From assembly GCA_001872285.1 (NCBI GenBank), contig MNXU01000002.1, positions 5,479 through 69,478 on the forward strand: DNA of 64,000 bases, read 5' to 3'. This DNA is from Betaproteobacteria bacterium CG2_30_68_42 (lineage in GTDB: Bacteria > Pseudomonadota > Gammaproteobacteria > Burkholderiales > Rhodocyclaceae). The notes beneath the pieces are model-generated. The model was not told the origin of the DNA. It made no database searches and saw only the letters and a list, made by a program, of their open reading frames with translations. Made by a program: the position numbers and the translations under genes. This document shows, piece by piece, positions 20,296 through 31,607 of this stretch; positions within the stretch are counted from its first letter, which is position 1; each line of letters opens with the position of its first letter.

Positions 20296-20814
20296 ATGTC
20301 GATGAGCCGCATCGCCTTGCTGCGCTTCACGTGGTGCCTGCTCGGGATCGGAGCGGGAATCTCGGCCGCGTTGTGGGTCGTGGACGCATCGGCCTCCCCA
20401 TTCCTCCTCGCATCCCTGGGCGGGTCGGCGGTCTTCCTGTTCGGCCTCACCTACGCTCCGGCGGCCCAGCCGCGCGCGCTCTTCGGCGGGCACCTCGGCG
20501 GGGCGGCGATCGGCATCGCCTGCTATCAGTTGTTCGGCGACGCGCTCTGGGTCTACGCGCTGGCACAGGCGCTTGCGCTCGGCTTCATGCTGCTCACCCG
20601 CACGGTCCATCCTCCGGCCGGGGCCAATCCGGTGATCATGATCCACGGCCACGCCGGCTTGGCGGCACTGTGGCAGCCGGTGTTCCTCGGCATCCTCGCC
20701 CTGGCGCTGGTGGCCGCGCTGTGGAGCCGGATCTTTCCCGCGCTCGGCCGCTATCCGGTGGCGTGGGCCGCGCCCTCGCCCCCCTCGACGCGGCTCGGAG
20801 ACGGGGGCGGGTAG
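20296..20814 (+). CDS. HPP family membrane protein
   Basis: This 172-residue integral membrane protein has at least four hydrophobic segments and the diagnostic HPPAGANPVIMI motif after the third helix, as in the HPP family (implicated in nitrite transport in some organisms and otherwise uncharacterised). The start is ATG 20296 or ATG 20302; a GTGTCTGACCCCA repeat ends just before it, so the original leader seems to have been replaced. Its 3' end overlaps the 3' end of malQ by 64 bp in convergent orientation. Confidence 0.8.
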   Translation: MSMSRIALLRFTWCLLGIGAGISAALWVVDASASPFLLASLGGSAVFLFGLTYAPAAQPRALFGGHLGGAAIGIACYQLFGDALWVYALAQALALGFMLLTRTVHPPAGANPVIMIHGHAGLAALWQPVFLGILALALVAALWSRIFPALGRYPVAWAAPSPPSTRLGDGGG

Positions 20815-23003
20815 CCGCGGCTGCTCCGCATGGCTTCGGCCAGGGCGCGCAGACGCGCATCCCCGTGCCAGTCCTCCAGCGCCACGGGCAGGCGGCGGCG
20901 CCAGTTGGGATGGCCCTCGACGCTCCCGGGCAGGTTAGGCTGCTCGATGACGCCGAAGAGGTCTTCCGGCTGGATCGCCATCATCTGCGCCGGCGTGCGC
21001 GCGAGGAAGGTGTGCACGGCAGCCGCGAGCTCCGGGGTGATGTCGGGCACCGCGGCCGGGTCCGCGCCGGTGCCTTCCGGCAGGAGTCCCTCTCGTTGCA
21101 GGGCGGCGAGCAGGCGGGCGCGGTCCTGCGCCCGGCCGGCCATCAGGGATTCGCGCAAGGGCTCCGAGGGGAACAGGCCGAGCGCGGCGCGGGTGTCGAG
21201 GTCATGCCCCTTCCAGAAGCCGCGCAGCGTCGGCAGGTCGTGGGTGCCGACCGACACCAGCGCCTGGCGCGGGTATTCCGCGGGCGGCCTGAAGCCGCCG
21301 TCCGCGCCGCGTGCGAAGTAGAACGGCTGGCAGGAGAGCAGGCCGAGTTCCGCAAGGCGCGGGCGCAGGCCGTCGGGCACCGTGCCGAGATCCTCGCCGA
21401 TGACCAGGCAGCCGTTTCGCCGGCTCTCCAGTGCCAGGATGCCGAGCAGGTCGTCGAGCGGATAGCGCACATAGGCGCCTTCGGCGGGGGTCGCGCCGGC
21501 AGGCACCCAGAACAGGCGCATCAGTCCCATCACGTGGTCGATGCGCAGCGCGCCGCAGTGGCGCATGTTGGCGCGCAGGGTCTCGATGAAGGGTGCATAG
21601 GCGCTCTCGCGCAGGCGCCACGGCACGAAGGGGGGCAGGCCCCAGTCCTGGCCGCGCAGGTTGAAATCGTCGGGCGGCGCTCCGGCATGGGCTCCGGCCG
21701 CAACCACGTCCTGGTTGGCCCACGCCTCGGCGCCCCCGGGATCGACGCCCAGCGCGAGATCCTGGTACAGGCCCACGGGCAGGCCGAGACTCAACGCATG
21801 CAGGCCGGCTGCGGCGAGCTGGTCTTCGGCCAGCCATTGGAGATAGCGGTAGAAGTCCACGTCCGCCGCATTCTCCGCGGCGAATGCGGCGACCTCGGAG
21901 GAGGCCGGATCGCGGTAGGGCTGCGGCCAGGCAGGCCAGCCCCACACGGCGGGATCCCGTTTGCGGAAGTGCGCCTGCAGGGTCTCGAACAGGGCGTGGG
22001 CGCGCAGGCTCGCGCCCCGCTCTTCGCAGTAGCGCCGGAAATCGCGGGCGCGATCGCCGTCCCCGGACAGGTGGTGGCTGCGGAAGTGATGCCAGGCGAG
22101 CCGCAGCACGTGCAGCTTGGCCTCGCCGGCTTCGGCGTATTCGACCAGATCGGCGCGGCGCAGGCGCCGCAGCCGTGCCTGGAAATCCGGCGCCGCCAGG
22201 GCCTCGCGGGCGTTCTGCGATTCAATGACATCGGCGAGCGCCTCGACGTCGATGTGGAGCACGTTGAGGAACAGCCGGCTCGAAGGACTGTAGGGGCTCG
22301 CGCGGGCGGGATCGTCCGGGTAGAGGGCGTGGAGCGGACTCGATCCGACGAAGCCGGTGCCCACCGATCCCGCAAGCTCGACGAGCGCATGGAGATCGCC
22401 GAAATCGCCGATCCCCCAGTTGCGCCGCGAGCGGATGCCGTAGAGCTGGACCGCGAGGCCCCAGACCCGCCCGCTGCCGCGCAGCGCTTCCGGAACATGA
22501 CAGGCGGATGGGGCGACGATCAGCGTCATTCGCGCCGGCGGTTCGGTCCCCGGGCCGGGATGCTCCAGTTCCAGGCTGTGATAGCCGGTCTCGGCGCTCT
22601 CCGGCAGCGGGAAGCGATAACGAAGGAAGTGCGCCGCACCGATCCACCGTTCCCCCGCCGGCTCGAGCCCGGCGGGGCGCACCTCTCCGGCGCGGCGCTC
22701 GCCGTTTTCCAGGGTCAGCGTCCACGCGAAAGACGCGTCCGCCGTTTCGGCGGGTACCGTGAGCTCGACGTGACGGGTGTGCCCCGGTGCGCCCAGCACG
22801 CACACCGGCGGCAGCAGTCGGCGCCAGTCACGATTCTCGAATTCCTCGGCCAGCCGCGCCGGATCGGTGTCCGGCGAAACGTGCATCGCGGCGAGCAGCG
22901 CGCGGCGCGTGTTCTCGCTGGTGGGATGCCAGGTGCCCCAGATGTCGTGGTAGCCGGGTTCGATTCCGCAGAGCGCGGAGAGCCGATCGAGCGTTGCGGT
23001 CAC
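20751..23003 (-). CDS. malQ: 4-alpha-glucanotransferase (amylomaltase, GH77)
   Basis: This 750-residue protein transfers alpha-1,4-glucan segments in maltodextrin/glycogen metabolism. Family signatures are WGIGDFGDLHALVELAG, the nucleophile region LRIDHVMGLMRLFWVP, the acid/base region VIGEDLGTVPDGLR and VGTHDLPTLRGFWKG near the C-terminus. The N-terminal ~150 residues are the beta-sandwich extension of the longer bacterial enzymes. It follows glgB by 16 bp on the same strand, so the two probably form one glycogen operon. Confidence 0.93.
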   Translation of the reverse strand: MTATLDRLSALCGIEPGYHDIWGTWHPTSENTRRALLAAMHVSPDTDPARLAEEFENRDWRRLLPPVCVLGAPGHTRHVELTVPAETADASFAWTLTLENGERRAGEVRPAGLEPAGERWIGAAHFLRYRFPLPESAETGYHSLELEHPGPGTEPPARMTLIVAPSACHVPEALRGSGRVWGLAVQLYGIRSRRNWGIGDFGDLHALVELAGSVGTGFVGSSPLHALYPDDPARASPYSPSSRLFLNVLHIDVEALADVIESQNAREALAAPDFQARLRRLRRADLVEYAEAGEAKLHVLRLAWHHFRSHHLSGDGDRARDFRRYCEERGASLRAHALFETLQAHFRKRDPAVWGWPAWPQPYRDPASSEVAAFAAENAADVDFYRYLQWLAEDQLAAAGLHALSLGLPVGLYQDLALGVDPGGAEAWANQDVVAAGAHAGAPPDDFNLRGQDWGLPPFVPWRLRESAYAPFIETLRANMRHCGALRIDHVMGLMRLFWVPAGATPAEGAYVRYPLDDLLGILALESRRNGCLVIGEDLGTVPDGLRPRLAELGLLSCQPFYFARGADGGFRPPAEYPRQALVSVGTHDLPTLRGFWKGHDLDTRAALGLFPSEPLRESLMAGRAQDRARLLAALQREGLLPEGTGADPAAVPDITPELAAAVHTFLARTPAQMMAIQPEDLFGVIEQPNLPGSVEGHPNWRRRLPVALEDWHGDARLRALAEAMRSSRGYPPPSPSRVEGGEGAAHATG

Positions 23004-23019
23004 GCGGCCGCCCCCGCCC

Positions 23020-24954
<1,935 letters not shown>

Positions 24955-25007
24955 CGCGTACTCTCCGTTGCGAACCCGGCGCGGCGGCGGCGGGTATCGA
25001 TGTGGTC

Positions 25008-25013
25008 TACAAT
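25008..25013 (+). promoter_or_regulatory. Weak -10-like TACAAT in the glgB/hoxF divergent region
   Basis: The only promoter-like feature in 24955-25082 is TACAAT 70 bp upstream of hoxF, without a recognisable -35 box. GGATAGCAGGCTTGC nearby resembles a sigma-54 site, but the GG-to-GC spacing is off by one, so I do not call it. Confidence 0.2.
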
Positions 25014-25082
25014 GACTTCGATCAAGTTCATCGCCGGGCAGGATAGCAGGCTTGCCCTGGCGAACGCGACGATTATCCGCCC

Positions 25083-26885
25083 ATGCCGCCCGAACCCGCC
25101 GATTCCGCCATGGCTTGCGATCTGCCGGCGATCGCACGGCGTTGGGGGAACGATCCCGCCAATCTGGTGCAGATCCTGCGCAACGTGCAGGAATCCTGCG
25201 GGGTCGTGCCTTCGGAGACACTCGACCAACTCGCCCGCCTGGTCGGCGTAGCGCGCGTTCGGCTCGAGGCGACGGCGAGCTTCTACTCGTTCTTCCACGC
25301 CGACTCGCACGGCGCCTACGAGGTCCTGTTCTCGGACAACATCATCGACCGCCACGCCGGCAAGGCCGAACTGATGCAGTACCTGTGCGAGCGGCTGTGG
25401 GTGGAACCGGGGAAGGTCTCGGAGGACGGCCTGGTGTATGTCGACGAGACTTCCGACATCGGGCTCGCCGACCTGGCACCGGCGATGCTCGTGAACGGGC
25501 TCGCCGTGCCCTCGCTCGACAAGGCGCGCATCGATCTCCTCGCGGAGCTGATCCGCAGCCGCAAGCCGCTCGCGCACTGGCCGGCGATGCTCTTCGAGGT
25601 GCCCGACAACGTGCGCCGCGCCGGGCCGCTGCTCGGCGAGCCGTTCGAGCCCGGAGCAGCGCTCGCCTCGATGCTCTCGATCGGCGCCGAGGAAACGCTC
25701 GCGCGCATCGAGGCCTCCGGGCTGCGCGGTCGCGGCGGCGCCGGATACCCGACCGCCGCCAAATGGGCGAGCTGCCGCAAGGCCGTGGGCGACGCGCACT
25801 GCGTGGTGTGCAATGCCGACGAGGGCGAGCCCGGGACCTTCAAGGACCGGGTGCTGCTCGCGAGCCACGCCGATCTGGTGATCGAGGGCATGACGGTGTG
25901 CGCGCGCGTGATCGGCGCGCGCCGCGGGCTGATCTATCTGCGCGGCGAATACCGCAACCTGCTCCCGGCGCTCGGCCGCACCCTCGAGCGCCGGCGCGCT
26001 GCGGGGTTGCTGGGCACGGACATCCTCGGTGCCCGCGGGTTCGACTTCGACATCGCCATCCATCTGGGCGCGGGCGCCTACATCTGCGGAGAGGAATCCG
26101 CACTCATCGAGTCGCTCGAGGGCAAGCCGGGCAAGCCGCGCAACCGCCCGCCGTTTCCGGACCGCTGCGGTTACCGCGGGCAGCCGACGGTGGTCAACAA
26201 TGTCGAGACCTTCGCTTGCGCGGCGAGGATCGCCGAGCGCGGTGCGGCCCGGTTCGCGGGGATGGGCACGCCGCAATCGACCGGAACCAAGCTGATCTCG
26301 GTGTCCGGCGACTGCGCCCGCCCGGGAGTGTATGAAGTTCCCTTCGGCGTGACGGTGCGCGAGGTGCTCGCCGAGTGCGGCGCGAAGCACGCGCACGCGG
26401 TACAGGTGAGCGGCCCCTCGGGCACCTGCGTCTCGTTCCAGGAGTTCGAGCGCCGCATCGCGTTCGAGGATCTCGCGAGCGCCGGGGCGTTCATGGTGTT
26501 CTCGCGCGAACGCGACATGTTCGAGGTGGCGCGCAACTTCACGCATTTCTTCGCCCACGAGAGCTGCGGCTTCTGCACGCCCTGCCGGGTGGGCACCTCG
26601 CTGCTGCGCAACATCATGGACAAGCTCGCGGCCGGCAAGGGCTCGCCCTATGACATGCAGGAGATGAAGCGAATCATGTGCGTGCTGCGCGACATGGCCC
26701 ACTGCGGGCTGGGCCACACGGCGGCGAATCCGGTGGTGCAGACCATGCAGAAGTTTCCCGAAGCCTACGAGAGGCGGCTGAAGAAGCTGGAGTTCGAGCC
26801 GGCCTTCGATCTCGACGATGCGCTGGAGACCGCGCGGCTCATCACCGGCCGCGACGACGAATGGGCGCATCTGGCGGCCGATTGA
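25083..26885 (+). CDS. hoxF: NAD-reducing hydrogenase, diaphorase subunit HoxF
   Basis: HoxF is the FMN- and NAD-binding diaphorase subunit of the soluble HoxFUYH hydrogenase (group 3d). Residues ~1-150 are a NuoE-like domain whose usual [2Fe-2S] cysteines are not present ([16 protein letters not shown] at that place), as is usual for this HoxF type. The remainder is NuoF-like: [13 protein letters not shown] (NADH/FMN), [17 protein letters not shown] and the [4Fe-4S] site [13 protein letters not shown] with the fourth cysteine in MAHCGLG. The product is 600 residues, normal for the family. It is the first gene of the hox operon. Confidence 0.95.
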   Translation: MPPEPADSAMACDLPAIARRWGNDPANLVQILRNVQESCGVVPSETLDQLARLVGVARVRLEATASFYSFFHADSHGAYEVLFSDNIIDRHAGKAELMQYLCERLWVEPGKVSEDGLVYVDETSDIGLADLAPAMLVNGLAVPSLDKARIDLLAELIRSRKPLAHWPAMLFEVPDNVRRAGPLLGEPFEPGAALASMLSIGAEETLARIEASGLRGRGGAGYPTAAKWASCRKAVGDAHCVVCNADEGEPGTFKDRVLLASHADLVIEGMTVCARVIGARRGLIYLRGEYRNLLPALGRTLERRRAAGLLGTDILGARGFDFDIAIHLGAGAYICGEESALIESLEGKPGKPRNRPPFPDRCGYRGQPTVVNNVETFACAARIAERGAARFAGMGTPQSTGTKLISVSGDCARPGVYEVPFGVTVREVLAECGAKHAHAVQVSGPSGTCVSFQEFERRIAFEDLASAGAFMVFSRERDMFEVARNFTHFFAHESCGFCTPCRVGTSLLRNIMDKLAAGKGSPYDMQEMKRIMCVLRDMAHCGLGHTAANPVVQTMQKFPEAYERRLKKLEFEPAFDLDDALETARLITGRDDEWAHLAAD

Positions 26886-26900
26886 ACGAAAAATTCATGA

Positions 26901-26978
26901 ACCACCAAGGCACCAAGACACCAAGTGTCACCAAGAAACAGTTCTTGGTGCACCTTGGTGCCTTTGTGTCTTGGCGGC
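26901..26978. repeat. ACCAAGGCACCAAG-type imperfect inverted repeat between hoxF and hoxU
   Basis: Left arm ACCACCAAGGCACCAAGACA (from 26901) and right arm ending GCCTTTGTGTCTTGGCGG fold into a long imperfect hairpin. It fills nearly the whole 106-bp hoxF-hoxU gap. The same style of element, built of 7-8-bp near-tandem units, occurs in other versions elsewhere in the locus. Confidence 0.75.
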
Positions 26979-26991
26979 AAGAGGTCCTGTT

Positions 26992-27717
26992 TTGAGCGCC
27001 GGTACGTTCACCCTGGACGGCAGGGCGATTCCCTTCGAGGAGGGCCAGACCATCCTGGACGCCGCGGCCGCGGCAGGTGTGGATATCCCGCACCTGTGCC
27101 ATCTTCCCGGTCTTGCGCCGCACGGCTCCTGCAAGCTGTGCACGGTGAGCATCGGCGGGCGGCTGGGTGCGGCGTGTACCAACCGCGCGGCCGCGGGCAT
27201 GACGGTGGAAAGCGAGACGGCCGAATTGAATGCGCACCGGCTGACGCTGGTGCAGATGCTCTTCGTCGAGGGCAACCACTTCTGCCCGTCGTGCGAGAAG
27301 AGCGGCGCATGCCGGCTGCAGGAGACCGCCCGCCGGCTGGGCATGACCACGCCGCACTTCACGCACTTCTTCCCGGCGCGCGACCTCGACGCCTCGCATC
27401 CGGACGTGGTTCTGGAACGCAACCGCTGCATCCTGTGCGAGCTGTGCGTGCGGGCGAGTCGCGACGTCGATGGCAAGAACGTCTTCGCGATCGGCGGGCG
27501 CGGCATCCGCGCGCGCCTGATCGTCAATTCGGCGAGCGGGCGGCTGGCCGACACCGCGCTCTCGGCAAACGACCGCGCGGTCGAGGTCTGTCCGACCGGC
27601 GCGATTCTGCGCAAGCGGGTGGGCTTCGCGGTGCCGATCGGCCGTCGCCCCTACGACCGTCACGACATCGCGCTGTCTCTGCCCACCCGGCGGGGAGAGG
27701 GCGCGGGTGGAGGGTGA
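26992..27717 (+). CDS. hoxU: NAD-reducing hydrogenase, diaphorase small subunit HoxU
   Basis: HoxU is a 241-residue NuoG-like electron-relay subunit. The N-terminal [2Fe-2S] ferredoxin domain has CHLPGLAPHGSCKLC plus a later cysteine (AACTN). The His/Cys [4Fe-4S] site is HFCPSCEKSGAC, and a further [4Fe-4S] motif is CILCELC with CPTGAI. The start is TTG 26992 (SAGTFTLDGRAI) with GAGG nine bases upstream; no ATG fits because the repeat element ends immediately before it. The stop overlaps the hoxY ribosome site. Confidence 0.93.
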   Translation: MSAGTFTLDGRAIPFEEGQTILDAAAAAGVDIPHLCHLPGLAPHGSCKLCTVSIGGRLGAACTNRAAAGMTVESETAELNAHRLTLVQMLFVEGNHFCPSCEKSGACRLQETARRLGMTTPHFTHFFPARDLDASHPDVVLERNRCILCELCVRASRDVDGKNVFAIGGRGIRARLIVNSASGRLADTALSANDRAVEVCPTGAILRKRVGFAVPIGRRPYDRHDIALSLPTRRGEGAGGG

Positions 27718-27718
27718 A

Positions 27719-28255
27719 ATGGGCAAGCTGAAAGTCGCCACCTGCTCGCTCGCCGGCTGCTTCGGCTGCCACATGTCGCTGCTCGACATCGACGAGAAGC
27801 TGTTCGATCTGCTCGAGCTGGTGGAGCTCGATCGCTCTCCGCTCACCGACATCAAGCACTGCGGGCCGTGCGAAATCGGGCTGGTCGAGGGCGGCGTGTG
27901 CAACGCCGAGAACGTGCATGTGCTGAAGGAGTTCCGCAGCAATTGCAGGACGCTGGTCGCGGTGGGCGCCTGCGCGATCACCGGCGGCATCCCGGCGATG
28001 CGCAACAACATCGACCTGTGGGACTGCTTCCAGGAGGTCTATCACTACGGCATCGGGCTGGAGGGCGGGCAGATTCCCAACGACCGCGAACTGCCGCTTC
28101 CCTTCGACAAGGTGCGCCCGCTGAACGAAGTGGTGCGCATCGACCATTTCCTGCCCGGCTGCCCGCCCTCCGCGGAAGCGATCTGGAAATTCCTCACCGA
28201 TCTCGCCGCCGGGCGCGAGCCGAGGCTCGACTACGAGATGCTGCACTATGACTGA
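27719..28255 (+). CDS. hoxY: NAD-reducing hydrogenase, small subunit HoxY
   Basis: HoxY (178 residues) carries the proximal [4Fe-4S] cluster between the NiFe site of HoxH and the diaphorase HoxFU. The cluster cysteines appear in SLAGCFGCHMSLLD, VGACAITGG and HFLPGCPPSAE; HCGPCE adds further cysteines. There is no Tat signal, as expected for a cytoplasmic enzyme. ATG 27719 follows GGAGGGTGA, which includes the hoxU stop. It should be directly followed by hoxH, but an ATPase gene on the opposite strand intervenes. Confidence 0.94.
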   Translation: MGKLKVATCSLAGCFGCHMSLLDIDEKLFDLLELVELDRSPLTDIKHCGPCEIGLVEGGVCNAENVHVLKEFRSNCRTLVAVGACAITGGIPAMRNNIDLWDCFQEVYHYGIGLEGGQIPNDRELPLPFDKVRPLNEVVRIDHFLPGCPPSAEAIWKFLTDLAAGREPRLDYEMLHYD

Positions 28256-28391
28256 GCGGCTGCGAAAGGGAGCCTGAACAGTCCGGGTTGAAGTGATGCG
28301 GGTGTCGCACGGGGGGTGAGTGGATTTCGAAACGGCGGCGCGATCGACGGCCTGACGCCCTGCTCGATGGCAATGGCCGTGCAAGCGACCA

Positions 28392-28449
28392 CCGCGCCGG
28401 CCGTCGTCGCGCCCGGCATCCCGAGCTTCCGGCAGGGGCCGCGCCATTT
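28392..28449 (+). repeat. 58-bp direct repeat, left copy
   Basis: This is identical over 58 bp to 29775-29832. Both copies are followed after ~20 bp by GGCCTGAAA, so the related region is a little longer. The pair flanks the ATPase gene inserted between hoxY and hoxH. The rest of the 249-bp gap after hoxY holds no recognisable gene. Confidence 0.9.
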
Positions 28450-28504
28450 ACCCGTCATGTTCCCGCGGATGGCCTGAAAAGTCGGCCCTGGCGGGACGGC
28501 CTCC

Positions 28505-29665
28505 TTACTTGCCGCGCACGAGCTCCGCCAGTCGGGGCAAAGGCAGTGCCTCGATGTCTTCCGCCAGCCGGTAACGCTCGTTTCCTGGATAGACGACGAA
28601 GCGCCGTTCCGGCTTCAGGTCGGCGCAGGCGGAATGAAAACCGCGCTCCGGCTTGGGCGTCAAACTCCGCTTCACCTCGATGGCCCAACAGCGGCCGTCC
28701 GGCCAGGAGAACAGAAGATCGATCTCCGCCCCGCCGCTGCTGCGGTAGAAGTGGGCTTGGGCCAGCGGATCGGCATTGGCCAGCAGATTCTCGATGACGA
28801 AACCTTCCCAACTGGCGCCCACCACCGGGTGGGCGAGCAGCGTGTCCTTGTCCGGAATCTGAAGCAGCGCATGCGTGAGCCCGCTGTCGCGGAGGAACAC
28901 CTTGGGCGACTTCACCAGTCGCTTGCCGAGATTGGCATGCCAGGGCGGCAGACGCCGCACCAACAGCAGATCGACCAAGAGGCCGAGATAGCTGCCGGCG
29001 GTCTTGACATCGACGCCCAGGTTGCGCGCGAACTGTGCCGTGTTGAGCAAGCCGCCCTGATGATGCGCCAGCATGGTCCAGAAACGTCGCAAGGTATCGG
29101 CGGCGATGCGCGGGCCGAACTGGGGGATGTCCCGCTCCAGATAACTGCGGATGAAATCCTGCCGCCAACGCAGGCTGCGTGCATCGTCGGGCGCCAGAAA
29201 GCTTTCAGGAAAGCCGCCGCGCAGCCAGAGCGCATCGAGCGATCGATCGCCGACTTCCAGGACGTGAAAAGGTGTCAGTTCCAGATAGGCGATGCGTCCG
29301 GCCAGGGTCTCGCCGGACTGTTTCAGCAGATCGGGCGAGGCCGAACCCAGCAGCAGGTAGAGGCCGCTCCGGCGTCCAGCGCGCCGGGCGCGGTCGATCA
29401 GTCCGCGCAGCACCGGGAACAGGCCCGGTGTGCGGTGTACCTCGTCGAGGATGACCAGGGTGTCGAGATGGTCGGGCAGATACAGTTCCGGCTGCGCCAG
29501 CTTGGCGCGGTCCTGCTCCGATTCCAGGTCGAGATAGACCGCCGGTCGCTCGCGAGCAATCTCCAGCGCCAGGGTCGTCTTGCCCGATTGGCGTGGCCCG
29601 AGCAGGGCCACGGCCGGCGAGTGATTCAGTGCGTCCAGCAATCGAGTGGCGAGATCGCGTTTCAT
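28505..29665 (-). CDS. AAA_14/DUF4143 family ATPase
   Basis: This 386-residue P-loop protein has Walker A LLGPRQSGKTTLALEIA (~residue 20) and Walker B LVILDEVHR, then LLGSASPDLLKQS, AYLELTPFHVLEVG, a winged-helix region (LLNTAQFARNLGVD), and the C-terminal DUF4143 nuclease-like fold ending AEIDLLF..WAIEVKR. The family is common in mobile and accessory regions; function is unproven. ATG 29665 (MKRDLATRLLD) starts the conserved part. It is the only minus-strand gene in the hydrogenase locus, separates hoxY from hoxH, and is flanked by a 58-bp direct repeat, indicating insertion. Confidence 0.88.
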   Translation of the reverse strand: MKRDLATRLLDALNHSPAVALLGPRQSGKTTLALEIARERPAVYLDLESEQDRAKLAQPELYLPDHLDTLVILDEVHRTPGLFPVLRGLIDRARRAGRRSGLYLLLGSASPDLLKQSGETLAGRIAYLELTPFHVLEVGDRSLDALWLRGGFPESFLAPDDARSLRWRQDFIRSYLERDIPQFGPRIAADTLRRFWTMLAHHQGGLLNTAQFARNLGVDVKTAGSYLGLLVDLLLVRRLPPWHANLGKRLVKSPKVFLRDSGLTHALLQIPDKDTLLAHPVVGASWEGFVIENLLANADPLAQAHFYRSSGGAEIDLLFSWPDGRCWAIEVKRSLTPKPERGFHSACADLKPERRFVVYPGNERYRLAEDIEALPLPRLAELVRGK

Positions 29666-29774
29666 GTGTGCAATTATGGAGTCTTGATACATGTTTTGCA
29701 ATGTTCGATGCCCTCCGCTTCCGTGCTGTTCGGCAAGCCCGGCCCGGCTTCACGCGGCTCGCTGCTCGAGGGCG

Positions 29775-29832
29775 CCGCGCCGGCCGTCGTCGCGCCCGGC
29801 ATCCCGAGCTTCCGGCAGGGGCCGCGCCATTT
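29775..29832 (+). repeat. 58-bp direct repeat, right copy
   Basis: This is the perfect copy of 28392-28449. The 460-bp stretch between the ATPase start and hoxH (29666-30125) contains this repeat and the palindromic element at 30034-30110; I see no gene in it. Confidence 0.9.
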
Positions 29833-30033
29833 CCTCGCGATACTCGGGCTGGTGGCCTGAAAGACCGGAGCTTGCGGGGGGTGGCGCTTTCCCGCCTTAT
29901 GACTCGCTGGACAAACGGTCTCCGACGGCCGATGGAATCGGCCATCTTCATGGGCGTTAAATTCCATGATCTCGATCAACACCTTCGACGGCAAGGCGAC
30001 GAATGCTGCTCTATGATTGAGATGAAACCACGT

Positions 30034-30110
30034 TCGACGCAAAGAGCGCGAAGACGCGAAGGACGCAAAACGGATCGAATGATCTGCGCGCTTTGCGTCC
30101 TCCGCGCTGG
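30034..30110. repeat. CGCAAAGAGCGCGAAG-type inverted repeat upstream of hoxH
   Basis: The left part ACGCAAAGAGCGCGAAGACG and the right part GCGCGCTTTGCGTCCTCCGC form an imperfect long hairpin. It is a different sequence version of the same design as the CCAAG and CACAGAG elements in this locus. It ends just before the hoxH ribosome site (GGAAGAGG). Confidence 0.7.
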
Positions 30111-30125
30111 AAGAGGTTGCCCTTG

Positions 30126-31592
30126 ATGCCTTTCCCTCTCGAAACCGCCGCCCATCCCGAGAACTCCAGACGCGTGGTCATCGAGCCGGTCTCCCGCGTC
30201 GAGGGCCACGGCAAGGTGACGATCCTGCTCGACGAGGGGAATCGCGTGCGCGAGGTGAGGCTGCACATCGTCGAGTTCCGCGGCTTCGAGAAGTTCATCC
30301 AGGGTCGGCCCTACTGGGAGGTGCCGGTGCTGGTGCAGCGGCTGTGCGGAATCTGCCCGGTGTCGCATCACCTCGCGGCCTCCAAGGCGCTCGACATCAT
30401 CGTCGGGGCGCGGCGATTGACGCCGTCGGCGCAGAAGCTTCGCCGGCTGATGCACCTGGGGCAGATCCTGCAATCGCATGCGCTGCATTTCTTCCACCTC
30501 GCCTCGCCCGACCTGCTGTTCGGCTTCGACGCCGATCCGGCAAGGCGCAACATCGCCGGGCTGGCGGCGGCGCACCCCGACATCGCCCGCAAGGGGGTCC
30601 TGCTGCGCAAGTACGGGCAGGAGATCATCCGCATGACCGCCGGCAAGCGCGTGCATGGCACCGGATCGGTGCCCGGCGGGGTGAACCGGAACCTATCGCG
30701 CGAGGAGCGCCGGCAACTGGCGGCGGGAATCGACGAGGTCATCGCCTGGAGCATGGAGGCGGTAGGGATGGTGAAGCGCCTGTTCGCGGAGAACGCCCGC
30801 GCGTGGGAAGGCTTCGGCCACTACCGGTCCGGTTTCCTCAGCCTGGTGCGCGCCGACGGAGCGCTCGACTTCTATGACGGCGGATTGCGCGCGAGCGATG
30901 CGGGGGGCGGCATCGTGTTCGATCACGCCGACTGCCAGGACTACCACGAACGCATCCACGAGGAAGTGAAGCCCTGGTCGTACATGAAGTTCCCATTCCT
31001 CGTCGCGCTGGGCGCGCAGGACGGCTGGTACCGGGTGGGCCCGCTCGCGCGCGTGGGCCGCTGCGACTTCCTCTCCACGCCGCTGGCGGAGGCCGAGCGC
31101 CTCGCGTTCAAGGAATTCGACGGCGGTGCGGCACTGCACGCACCGCTCGCCTATCACTGGTGCCGGATGATCGAGATGCTGCACGCGGCGGAGGGCATCC
31201 GCGAGCTGCTGGGCGACGACGACCTCTCGGGCACCGATCTCCTCGTGCGCGGCACCCGCGCGCTGCGCGGGGTCGGCGTCCTCGAGGCGCCGCGCGGGAC
31301 CCTGATCCACCACTACCGCATCAACGAGGACGAGCAGGTCGTCGGCGCCAACCTGATCGTCTCCACGACGCACAACAACCAGGCGATGAACGAGGCGGTG
31401 CGCCGGGTCGCGATGCGCTACCTCGACGGCCGCAAGCTGACGGAAGGCCTGCTCAATCACATCGAAGTCGCGATCCGCGCCTTCGACCCCTGCCTGTCCT
31501 GCGCCACGCATGCCTTGGGAAAGATGCCGCTCATGGCCGAGCTGGTCGACGCCGATGGCAGCGTGATCGACCGGCTGGCGAAGGACGGGTGA
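30126..31592 (+). CDS. hoxH: NAD-reducing hydrogenase, large subunit HoxH
   Basis: HoxH holds the NiFe active site of the soluble hydrogenase. The 488-residue product has the N-terminal metal motif RLCGICPVSHH (~residue 63) and the C-terminal DPCLSCATHALG. The 25-residue tail after the histidine would be removed by HoxW after nickel insertion. The start is ATG 30126 (MPFPLETAAHPEN) with a GGAAGAGG site; a longer in-frame extension lies in the repeat and is not native. Confidence 0.95.
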   Translation: MPFPLETAAHPENSRRVVIEPVSRVEGHGKVTILLDEGNRVREVRLHIVEFRGFEKFIQGRPYWEVPVLVQRLCGICPVSHHLAASKALDIIVGARRLTPSAQKLRRLMHLGQILQSHALHFFHLASPDLLFGFDADPARRNIAGLAAAHPDIARKGVLLRKYGQEIIRMTAGKRVHGTGSVPGGVNRNLSREERRQLAAGIDEVIAWSMEAVGMVKRLFAENARAWEGFGHYRSGFLSLVRADGALDFYDGGLRASDAGGGIVFDHADCQDYHERIHEEVKPWSYMKFPFLVALGAQDGWYRVGPLARVGRCDFLSTPLAEAERLAFKEFDGGAALHAPLAYHWCRMIEMLHAAEGIRELLGDDDLSGTDLLVRGTRALRGVGVLEAPRGTLIHHYRINEDEQVVGANLIVSTTHNNQAMNEAVRRVAMRYLDGRKLTEGLLNHIEVAIRAFDPCLSCATHALGKMPLMAELVDADGSVIDRLAKDG

Positions 31593-31607
31593 CGGGGGTC
31601 GCGCTGC

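Noticed and set aside
24955-25082. Sigma-54 promoter before hoxF
   Set aside because: GGATAGCAGGCTTGC is close, but the GG and GC elements are one base too far apart and the -24 box is poor.
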